Assembly (NCBI RefSeq): GCF_010731695.1
Contig: NZ_AP022586.1
Coordinates: 372,001 to 436,000, forward strand
Direction of reading: 5' to 3'
Length of the DNA stretch: 64,000 nucleotides
Source of the DNA: Mycolicibacterium litorale
Lineage (GTDB): Bacteria > Actinomycetota > Actinomycetes > Mycobacteriales > Mycobacteriaceae
Shown: piece after piece, positions 1 to 6,658 of the stretch
How positions within the stretch are numbered: position 1 is the first letter of the stretch
How the letters are laid out: each line of letters starts with the position of its first letter
The notes under the pieces: generated by a model
What the model saw: only the letters and a program-made list of their open reading frames with translations
What the model was told of the DNA's origin: nothing
Databases searched by the model: none
Position numbers and translations under genes: made by a program

Positions 1-691
1 CCTTGGCGCGGGCCGTGCGGATGAAGTCCTGACCGAGCACGTCGAGCATCGCGTTGCGCTGGTAGCGGCTGAATCCGGCGGCCGCGGACAGTGCGAGCGT
101 GACCGTCGGCAGGACCAGGTGCTGCAGCCGGTCGGCGAACTGGGCGAGCGGTCCGCCGACGGCGTCCGGCGAGGTTTCACCGGTGTACTGGAACAGCTGC
201 ACGCCGAGCCACGAGTTGGCGTTCAGCGCACCGAGGATCAGCAGGTTGGCGATGACGAAGGTCGGTGTCGAGAGCACCAGCAGCGACAACGTGGTGACCA
301 CCCGGTCCGACATCCGGTACTGCCGGACCGCGCCCCACGCGCCGACCACCACGCCGATGACCGTGCCGAGCACCGATCCGATGACCAGCAGGCGCAGGCT
401 CACACCGATGCGCCGCCACAGCTCCTCGGACACCGGCTGGCCGGCGACCGTGGTACCGAAGTCGCCGCGCACGGCGTCACCCAGCCAGTGCGCGTACCGC
501 AGTGGGATCGGCTTGTCGAGGTCGAGTTCGGCGGCTTTGGCGTCGATGACGGCCTGCGGTGGCCGGGGGTTGCGCTCGAGCAGGCTGTCGAGCGGCGCGA
601 ACGTCAGCGAGGTGAGCGAGAAGGTCAGAAAAGACGCGAGCGCCAACAGCACGACGTAGTTGAGCAGCCGGCGCGCGAGGAACCGCGTCAT
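1..691 (-). CDS. ABC transporter permease, DppB/OppB type (partial, runs off left edge)
   Basis: Inner-membrane permease of a dipeptide/oligopeptide or nickel-type ABC importer. About 230 N-terminal residues are present. An N-terminal membrane helix begins MTRFLARRLLNYVVLLALAS, a periplasmic region follows (LDLDKPIPLRYAHWLGDAVRGD is the usual sequence after the first helix), then further hydrophobic helices. Next to the window edge lies the EAA-type loop sequence MLDVLGQDFIRTARAK, which contacts the ATPase. The family is normally about 310-320 residues, so roughly the last 85-90 are outside. The ATG at 691 gives the standard N terminus. Partner permease, ATPase and binding protein would lie to the left; substrate cannot be told from this piece. 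Confidence 0.9.
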   Translation of the reverse strand, partial: MTRFLARRLLNYVVLLALASFLTFSLTSLTFAPLDSLLERNPRPPQAVIDAKAAELDLDKPIPLRYAHWLGDAVRGDFGTTVAGQPVSEELWRRIGVSLRLLVIGSVLGTVIGVVVGAWGAVRQYRMSDRVVTTLSLLVLSTPTFVIANLLILGALNANSWLGVQLFQYTGETSPDAVGGPLAQFADRLQHLVLPTVTLALSAAAGFSRYQRNAMLDVLGQDFIRTARAK

Positions 692-756
692 CGGCGGCTG
701 CCGGTGCAGGGCTGCATGGGTCTAGAGGGTAGAGAGACTGCTGCACCCTCGCTGGC

Positions 757-969
757 TCAGGGCTGCGGTGGGGGCGGCGCGCCCGGCCCGCCGAACCCGC
801 CGGGCGGCGGGCCGAACTGGTGAGACCCGGGCCCGGTGGCGCCGTGATCGGTGGCCGCATAGATCACCCCGCCGCCCAGCGCGGCGATGACGGCGGCGGC
901 CGCGATCGCCGCCGCGGTCTCGCGCAGGCTCCAGCGCCCCTCGCCTGGTGAACCCCACACGTCGCTCAT
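757..969 (-). CDS. small membrane protein with Gly/Pro-rich tail, function unknown
   Basis: Seventy residues: a short cytoplasmic start (MSDVWGSPGEGRWSLRETAA), one alanine-rich membrane helix at about residues 20-38, then an extracytoplasmic tail of only Gly, Pro, Phe and Ala (GPPPGGFGGPGAPPPPQP). The frame stays open upstream, but ATG 969 gives a sensible start just before the helix. It is divergent from trcR with about 127 bp between. The tail resembles Gly/Pro-rich extracytoplasmic segments in TrcS and in the GT39 proteins downstream. I do not recognise a named family; the link to the sensor kinase is inferred from position and composition. Confidence 0.6.
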   Translation of the reverse strand: MSDVWGSPGEGRWSLRETAAAIAAAAVIAALGGGVIYAATDHGATGPGSHQFGPPPGGFGGPGAPPPPQP

Positions 970-1096
970 GGCCCCACTGTGCGGGACCAGTGTGGGTGCC
1001 GGCTGTGCGCCCCGTGTGAATCGGCGGCCCTGGGCTTCACAGCGCGCACATAGACGACGCACAGGCCGGCCAAATCGCGGCGCGAATAATGAACTC

Positions 1097-1837
1097 ATGA
1101 GCGCGAACCAGACCGACACCGAACGTTCGGTCATGCGCCGCGCCGACGGCAACCCCGTGCGCGTGCTCGTCGTCGACGACGAACCGGTGCTCGCCGAGCT
1201 CGTCTCGATGGCGCTGCGCTACGAGGGCTGGGACATCTCGACGGCGGGCGACGGCGCCACCGCGATCGCGCTGGCCCGCGAGAGCCCGCCCGACGTGGTG
1301 GTCCTCGACGTCATGCTGCCCGACATGAGCGGGCTCGACGTGCTGGCCAAGCTGCGCGAGCAGATTCCCGGCCTGCCGCTGCTGCTGCTGACCGCCAAGG
1401 ACTCGGTCGAGGACCGCATCGCGGGGCTGACCGCGGGCGGCGACGACTACGTGACCAAACCGTTCTCCCTCGAAGAGGTGGTGCTCCGCCTGCGCGCGCT
1501 GCTGCGGCGCACCGGGGTCACCGAGACCGGCGGCGCGAAGATCGTCGTCGGCGACCTGGTCCTCGACGAGGACAGCCACGAGGTCACCCGCGGCGGCGAC
1601 CAGATCACGCTGACCGCGACGGAGTTCGAGCTACTGCGGTTCATGATGCGCAACGCCAAGCGGGTGCTGAGCAAGGCGCAGATCCTCGACCGCGTGTGGA
1701 GTTACGACTTCGGCGGGCGCTCCAACATCGTCGAACTGTATGTGTCGTATTTGCGCAAGAAGATCGACAGCGGACGCGAGCCGATGATCCACACGCTGCG
1801 CGGCGCGGGCTATGTCCTCAAACCCGCCGCCCGCTGA
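1097..1837 (+). CDS. trcR: two-component response regulator TrcR (OmpR family)
   Basis: Cytoplasmic DNA-binding response regulator, 246 residues. The receiver domain (about residues 16-130) has the acidic pair in VLVVDDEPVL, the phospho-acceptor Asp71 in VVVLDVMLPD and the Lys of YVTKPFS. The winged-helix effector domain (about 145-243) ends in RSNIVELYVSYLRKKID and IHTLRGAGYVLKP, as in OmpR/PhoB proteins. From memory the sequence agrees closely with M. tuberculosis TrcR. The kinase gene starts inside its last codons (26-nt overlap), so the pair is co-translated. ATG 1097 was preferred over ATG 1133 by length; neither has a strong ribosome site. Confidence 0.9.
   Translation: MSANQTDTERSVMRRADGNPVRVLVVDDEPVLAELVSMALRYEGWDISTAGDGATAIALARESPPDVVVLDVMLPDMSGLDVLAKLREQIPGLPLLLLTAKDSVEDRIAGLTAGGDDYVTKPFSLEEVVLRLRALLRRTGVTETGGAKIVVGDLVLDEDSHEVTRGGDQITLTATEFELLRFMMRNAKRVLSKAQILDRVWSYDFGGRSNIVELYVSYLRKKIDSGREPMIHTLRGAGYVLKPAAR
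1118..1131. promoter_or_regulatory. 14-bp perfect palindrome at the trcR start
   Basis: ACCGAACGTTCGGT is its own reverse complement. It lies between the two candidate start codons of trcR (ATG 1097 and ATG 1133). It could be an autoregulatory site if the shorter start is used. It lacks the 4-nt spacer of a mycobacterial LexA box. Confidence 0.3.
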
Positions 1838-3419
1838 GCCGGTCGGCCGTTCGCGGCTGCGTTCACCGCGTACCTGGTCGCTGCGGGGCCGTCTGCTGGC
1901 CACCCAGATCGTGCTGCTCGCGTTGGTGTGCGCCGCGGTCGGTGTCGGCACCGAACTCGCGCTGAAGAGGTTCCTGGTCAACCAGCTCGACACCCAGCTC
2001 GCCGAGACCGGGCGCCGGTCGGCCGGCCTGTTCGCGTTCGGGCCGCCACCGCCGGGCCCGCCGATGATGATGCCGGTGCCCCGGTTCCCTCCGCCGCCGG
2101 GCTTCCCGCACCGGGTGCTCATCCGCAACGGCGACGGCCCGGGGCCCGACTTCCTCAACGCGCCGGGTCAGGCCGCTCGCACCGTCGGTGCCGTGATCTC
2201 CCACGGCGCCCCGGTCGACGCCGGGGTCATCACCGCCGACGGCGCCCGCGTCGAGGTCAGCGGCGCTGCCGCCGAGCAGCTGGCCGCCGTGCCGGCCGAC
2301 GAGGTCCCGCGCACGGTCACCCTCGACGGCCTGGGCCGGTACCGGGTGGTCGCGCTGCCCGCCCGCGGTCCCGCCGAGGTGATCGTCACCGGCCTGCCGA
2401 CCTCCGACGTCGACGACACCCTGCTCACGGTGCTCGTCATCTTCTGCGTGGTCGGAGCCATCGCGCTGATCGGCGCCACCGCGGCGGGGGTGTGGATCAT
2501 TCGCAGGCAGCTGGCCCCGCTGTCGCGGGTCTCGGCGACCGCCCGTGAGGTGGCCGATCTCGAACTCGACCGAGGTGAGGTGCGGCTGCCCACGCCGATC
2601 GTCAGGGTCGACCCCGCCGGTGCGCACACCGAGGTCGGCCAGCTCGGGACGGCGCTGAACAGGATGCTCGACCGGATCGCCGGGGCGCTCTCGGCGCGGC
2701 ACGCCAGCGAGACCCGGGTCCGCCAGTTCGTCGCCGACGCCAGCCACGAACTGCGCACACCGCTGGCCGCCATCCGCGGATACACCGAGCTGGCGCAGCG
2801 CCGCTCCGACGAGCTGCCCGACGACGTCGCCCACGCAATGAACCGGGTGGAATCCGAGACCGGGCGGATGACGCAGCTCGTCGAGGACATGCTGCTGCTC
2901 GCTCGCCTTGATGACGGGCGGCCCCTGGAACGCGAACCGGTCGACCTGTCGCGGCTGGTCGTCGACGCGGTCAGCGACGCGCACGCCGCAGGCCCCGGAC
3001 ACGTCTGGTCCCTGGATCTGCCCGAGGAGCCGGTCGTGGTCGAGGGTGACGAGGCCCGGCTGCACCAGGTGCTCGGCAACCTGCTGGCCAACGCGCGGGT
3101 GCACACCCCGCCCGGCACGTCGGTGACCACGTCGCTGGCGGTCGGAGCCGACGGCGGCGCCGTGCTGACGGTGACCGACGACGGCCCCGGGATCCCGGCC
3201 TCCTTGCAGCCGGAGATCTTCGAGCGGTTCGCCCGCGGTGACTCGTCGCGCTCGCGCCGCGGCGGCAGCACCGGGCTGGGCCTGGCGATCGTCGCCGCGG
3301 TGGTCAAGGCCCACGACGGGACCATCGCCGTGGACAGCGCGCCGGGGCGCACCGAATTCGTGGTGACGCTGCCGGGCGGCGCACAGCCGACGCACAGGCC
3401 GGACCAATCCGGGGCCTAG
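1812..3419 (+). CDS. trcS: sensor histidine kinase TrcS
   Basis: Membrane sensor kinase partner of TrcR, 535 residues. First membrane helix at about 32-52, extracytoplasmic sensor region about 53-205 containing a Pro/Gly/Met-rich stretch (about 76-100), second helix about 210-235, HAMP linker, HisKA domain with the phospho-acceptor His312 in DASHELRTPL, and an HATPase domain with N box (LGNLLANARVHTP), G1 (VTDDGPGIP) and G2 (GLGLAIV). The start overlaps trcR, so expression should be coupled. The glycosyltransferase gene begins 22 bp after the stop, which suggests the cassette may be under TrcRS control; this is inference. Confidence 0.9.
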   Translation: MSSNPPPAEPVGRSRLRSPRTWSLRGRLLATQIVLLALVCAAVGVGTELALKRFLVNQLDTQLAETGRRSAGLFAFGPPPPGPPMMMPVPRFPPPPGFPHRVLIRNGDGPGPDFLNAPGQAARTVGAVISHGAPVDAGVITADGARVEVSGAAAEQLAAVPADEVPRTVTLDGLGRYRVVALPARGPAEVIVTGLPTSDVDDTLLTVLVIFCVVGAIALIGATAAGVWIIRRQLAPLSRVSATAREVADLELDRGEVRLPTPIVRVDPAGAHTEVGQLGTALNRMLDRIAGALSARHASETRVRQFVADASHELRTPLAAIRGYTELAQRRSDELPDDVAHAMNRVESETGRMTQLVEDMLLLARLDDGRPLEREPVDLSRLVVDAVSDAHAAGPGHVWSLDLPEEPVVVEGDEARLHQVLGNLLANARVHTPPGTSVTTSLAVGADGGAVLTVTDDGPGIPASLQPEIFERFARGDSSRSRRGGSTGLGLAIVAAVVKAHDGTIAVDSAPGRTEFVVTLPGGAQPTHRPDQSGA

Positions 3420-3422
3420 TCT
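3417..3422 (+). promoter_or_regulatory. possible -10 element for the glycosyltransferase cassette
   Basis: TAGTCT overlaps the trcS stop codon and would place a transcript start near 3429-3430, twelve bases before the GTG of the next gene. No convincing -35 was seen. Confidence 0.3.
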
Positions 3423-3433
3423 CGGCGGGAAGC

Positions 3434-3445
3434 ATGGCCGGGTGA
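3434..3445 (+). other. three-codon upstream reading frame overlapping the GTG start
   Basis: ATG GCC GGG TGA. Its stop TGA (3443-3445) overlaps the GTG start (3442-3444) of the glycosyltransferase gene as GTGA. The arrangement would allow termination-reinitiation. It may be chance; there is no good ribosome site in front. Confidence 0.25.
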
Positions 3446-5301
3446 CCCTGGTTCTTCCTGCCGAGCAGACGCAAAATCGCGCGATCACCGCCGCGAATGG
3501 GCGGTTCTCTGTCTGCTCGCGCCAGGTGGCGTTCGGCGCGCTGCTCGCGGCGACCGCGGTGCTCTACCTGTGGAACCTTTCCGCCAGCGGATGGGCCAAC
3601 GCGTTCTACTCCGCCGCTGTGCAGGCCGGTGCGCAGAACTGGACCGCCATGCTGTTCGGCTCCAGCGATCCCGCCAACGCGATCACCGTCGACAAGACCC
3701 CGGCCGCCCTGTGGGTGATGGACTTGTCGGTGCGGCTGTTCGGGCTGAATTCGTGGAGCATCCTGGTGCCGCAGGCGCTGATGGGGGTGGCGGCCGTCGC
3801 GGTGCTGTACGCGGCGGTGCGACGGGTCAGCGGTCCGGGCGCCGCGCTGCTGGCCGGTGCCGTTCTCGCCGCCACACCGGTGGCCGCATTGATGTTCCGC
3901 TTCAACAACCCCGACGCACTACTGGTGTTGCTACTGGTCGTCGCGGGCTACTGCGTGACACGCGCCTGTGAGCGCGACGCCGGCCGCTGGTGGCTGATGG
4001 CGGCGGGGGTGGCGGTCGGGTTCGGCTTCCTGGCCAAGATGCTGCAGGCCCTGCTGGTGTTGCCGGGATTCGCCGTGGCGTACCTCGTCGCCGGCGGCCG
4101 CCCGGTCGGCCGCCGCCTGCTCGCGCTGGTCGGCGCCGCGGCGGCGATGGTGGTGGCGGGCGGCTGGTACCTGTTGCTGGCCGAGGTGTGGCCGCCGGGT
4201 GACCGCCCGTACATCGGTGGCTCGCAGCGCGACAGCATCGTCGAACTCGCATTGGGCTACAACGGTTTTGGCAGGCTCACCGGTAACGAGACGGGTGGAT
4301 TGGGCAACCTGAACCACGACGTCGGGGCGGGGCGGCTGTTCGGTTTCGGCATGGGCCTCGACATCGCCTGGCTGCTGCCCGCCGCGCTGATCTGCCTCGG
4401 CGCCGGTCTGGTGCTGACCCGGCGGGCACCCCGCACCGACGTCACCCGCGCCGCCCTGCTCAACTGGGGCGGCTGGCTGGTCGTGACGGCTGTGGTGTTC
4501 AGCTTCGCCAACGGCATCGTGCACTCGTACTACACGGTGGCGCTCGCGCCCGCGATCGCCGCCGTGATCGGTATCGGCGCACACCTGTTGTGGCGGAATC
4601 GGTTTCACCCGTGGTGCGCCGTCGCGCTGGCCGGCGCGGTGCTCGTCACCACCGTACTGGCCGCGGTGCTGCTGTCGCGTCACGTCGAGTGGATGCCGTG
4701 GCTGAGGGCCGCGGTCGCGGTCGGGGGAGTGGGAGTCGCCGTGCTGCTGCTGGTGGTGCGCCGGCTGCCCGACGGCGTCGCCCGGACGGTGGCCGCCGTG
4801 GCCGTCATCGTGTCTCTCGCGTCACCCGCCGCCTACTCGGTGGTCACCGCGGCGAACCCGCACACCGGCGCGATTCCCTCGGTCGGCCCGGCCGGCGGCT
4901 TCAGCGGCGGACCGCCCGGACTGTTGAACTCACCGGAGCCGGACGCCGAGCTCACCGCCACGCTGGCCCGCGATGCGCACGACTACCGCTGGGCCGCAGC
5001 GGTGGTCGGGTCCAACAACGCGGCGGGCTACCAATTGGCAAGCGGCGCAGCGGTGTTGGCGCTGGGCGGCTTCAACGGCACCGACCCGTCACCGACGCTC
5101 GAACAGTTCCAGCGCTACGTCGCCGACGGTGACGTGCACTACTTCATCGGCGGCCGGTCGGCGCTGGGCTTCGGAGACCGCGCCGCGCAGAGCGGCAGCC
5201 GTGCCGCGGCGGACATCGCCGACTGGGTGCAGGAGCACTTCGAGTCGCGACTCGTCGGCGGCGTCGCCGTCTACGACCTCACCCACGGCGCCGCCTCGTG
5301 A
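3442..5301 (+). CDS. membrane glycosyltransferase, GT39/ArnT-YkcB type (first copy)
   Basis: Polytopic membrane protein of 619 residues expected to transfer a sugar from a polyprenyl-phosphate donor to an acceptor outside the membrane. Family signs are the first-loop sequence ASGWANAFYSAAVQAG, the loop with ITVDKTPAALWVM, the FRFNNPDALLVLLL motif and more than ten hydrophobic helices. Residues about 480-500 form a Gly/Pro-rich extracytoplasmic stretch, followed by a C-terminal soluble domain (AGYQLASGAAVLALGGFNG). It is a close paralogue of the gene at 6659-8548. The first ~27 residues look derived from the palindromic element at 3462-3519; GTG 3526 is an alternative start. Sugar and acceptor are unknown. 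Confidence 0.85.
   Translation: MTLVLPAEQTQNRAITAANGRFSVCSRQVAFGALLAATAVLYLWNLSASGWANAFYSAAVQAGAQNWTAMLFGSSDPANAITVDKTPAALWVMDLSVRLFGLNSWSILVPQALMGVAAVAVLYAAVRRVSGPGAALLAGAVLAATPVAALMFRFNNPDALLVLLLVVAGYCVTRACERDAGRWWLMAAGVAVGFGFLAKMLQALLVLPGFAVAYLVAGGRPVGRRLLALVGAAAAMVVAGGWYLLLAEVWPPGDRPYIGGSQRDSIVELALGYNGFGRLTGNETGGLGNLNHDVGAGRLFGFGMGLDIAWLLPAALICLGAGLVLTRRAPRTDVTRAALLNWGGWLVVTAVVFSFANGIVHSYYTVALAPAIAAVIGIGAHLLWRNRFHPWCAVALAGAVLVTTVLAAVLLSRHVEWMPWLRAAVAVGGVGVAVLLLVVRRLPDGVARTVAAVAVIVSLASPAAYSVVTAANPHTGAIPSVGPAGGFSGGPPGLLNSPEPDAELTATLARDAHDYRWAAAVVGSNNAAGYQLASGAAVLALGGFNGTDPSPTLEQFQRYVADGDVHYFIGGRSALGFGDRAAQSGSRAAADIADWVQEHFESRLVGGVAVYDLTHGAAS
3462..3519. repeat. 58-nt nested palindromic element inside the start of a coding region
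   Basis: Outer arms CGAGCAGAC (3462-3470) and GTCTGCTCG (3511-3519) are perfect inverted repeats. An inner stem ACCGCC/GGCGGT lies within. The segment codes for about residues 8-26 of the GT39 protein and has no counterpart in the paralogue at 6659-8548. Size and nested symmetry fit a small dispersed palindromic repeat; only one copy was noticed in the window. Confidence 0.55.
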
Positions 5302-5355
5302 CTCATAGCGGGCCCACAGGTTCACCCCATCGAGGGCATACGCAGCCCGACGACC

Positions 5356-6630
5356 ATGGTCGCCATGACAGACACCGCCGTGGAACTCGACGCTGACCGC
5401 GCGGGCCGGAGCACCTTCGCCTCCCGCCCCGATGTCGTGGAATACGCCCGCGCCGCAGGCGTACCGGTGCTCGACGTCGTCGTCCCCGTGTACAACGAGC
5501 AGGCCGCGCTGGCCGCGTCGGTGCACCGCCTGCACCGTCACCTGCGCGACCACTTCCCGTTCCCTGCGCGCATCACCATCGCCGACAACGCCAGCGTCGA
5601 CGCCACCCCGGAGATCGCCGCGCAACTGGCCGCCGACCTGCCCGACGTGCGGTTCGTTCGACTGGAGGAGAAGGGCCGCGGCCGCGCCCTGCACGCGGTG
5701 TGGTCCGAATCCGACGCCCCGGTGCTGGCCTACATGGACGTTGACCTGTCCACCGATCTGGCCGCCCTCGCACCGCTGGTCGCCTCGCTGATATCCGGGC
5801 ACTCCGACCTCGCGATCGGCACCCGGCTGAGTCGCGGTGCGCGCGTCGTGCGCGGGGCCAAACGCGAGTTCATCTCGCGGTGCTACAACCTCATCCTGAA
5901 ATCGACGCTGTCGGCGCGCTTCTCGGATGCCCAATGTGGGTTCAAGGCGATCCGCGCCGACGTCGCCCACCGGCTGCTGCCGTACGTATCGGACACCGGA
6001 TGGTTCTTCGACACCGAACTGCTGGTGCTCGCCGAGCGCAGCGGACTGCGCATCCACGAGGTGCCGGTGGACTGGGTGGACGACCCGGACAGTCGCGTCG
6101 ACATCGTCGCCACCGCGAAAGCCGACCTCAAGGGCATCGGCCGGCTGTTGCGCGGCTTCACCAACGGTTCGATCCCCGTGCAGGTGCTGGCCGCGCAGTT
6201 CGACCCACCGCGGCCGCCTGCCGCCTCGCGGTCGCTGCTGCGCCACGCCGTGCGGTTCGGGGCGGTCGGCGTGGTCTCCACGCTCGCGTACCTGCTGCTG
6301 TTCGTGCTGACCCGCGGCTGGCTGGGCGCGCAGGCCGCGAACCTGATCGCGCTGGGGGTGACGGCGATCGGCAACACCGCGGCCAACCGCCGCTTCACCT
6401 TCGGGGTGACCGGGCGCCAGGGCGTCGGCCGCCATCACCTCGAAGGCCTCATCGTGTTCGCGATCGCGCTGGGCGTCACCAGCGGGTCGCTGGCCGCGCT
6501 GCACTCCGTCACCGCCGAACCGCACCGGTTCGTCGAACTCGGCGTGCTGGTGGCCGCCAACCTCGCCGCGACCGTGATGCGGTTCGTCCTGCTACGCGGC
6601 TGGGTCTTCCATCCCCGGCGCACCCGCTGA
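5356..6630 (+). CDS. GT2 polyprenyl-phosphate glycosyltransferase fused to a GtrA membrane domain
   Basis: 424 residues in two modules. The N-terminal module (about 30-270) is a DPM1-like GT2 transferase: VPVYNEQAAL, the DXD-type YMDVDLSTDL and FSDAQCGFKAI. It would load a sugar from a nucleotide donor onto polyprenyl phosphate at the inner face. The C-terminal GtrA module (about 295-420, starting RHAVRFGAVGVVSTLAYLLL) has four hydrophobic helices and is of a family proposed to flip lipid-linked sugars. It sits between the two GT39 genes, so it probably supplies their donor, like YkcC with YkcB. ATG 5356 or 5365 is possible. Confidence 0.88.
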   Translation: MVAMTDTAVELDADRAGRSTFASRPDVVEYARAAGVPVLDVVVPVYNEQAALAASVHRLHRHLRDHFPFPARITIADNASVDATPEIAAQLAADLPDVRFVRLEEKGRGRALHAVWSESDAPVLAYMDVDLSTDLAALAPLVASLISGHSDLAIGTRLSRGARVVRGAKREFISRCYNLILKSTLSARFSDAQCGFKAIRADVAHRLLPYVSDTGWFFDTELLVLAERSGLRIHEVPVDWVDDPDSRVDIVATAKADLKGIGRLLRGFTNGSIPVQVLAAQFDPPRPPAASRSLLRHAVRFGAVGVVSTLAYLLLFVLTRGWLGAQAANLIALGVTAIGNTAANRRFTFGVTGRQGVGRHHLEGLIVFAIALGVTSGSLAALHSVTAEPHRFVELGVLVAANLAATVMRFVLLRGWVFHPRRTR

Positions 6631-6658
6631 CCTTCCACCGACTGAAGAGGAATCGCAC

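Noticed and set aside
1118..1131. LexA (SOS) box at the trcR palindrome
   Set aside because: The mycobacterial box needs a 4-base spacer between GAAC and GTTC; here they abut.
1863..3488. Long open frame antisense to trcS
   Set aside because: Mirror frame of a high-GC gene, with low-complexity Arg/Gly/His content and no recognisable domain.
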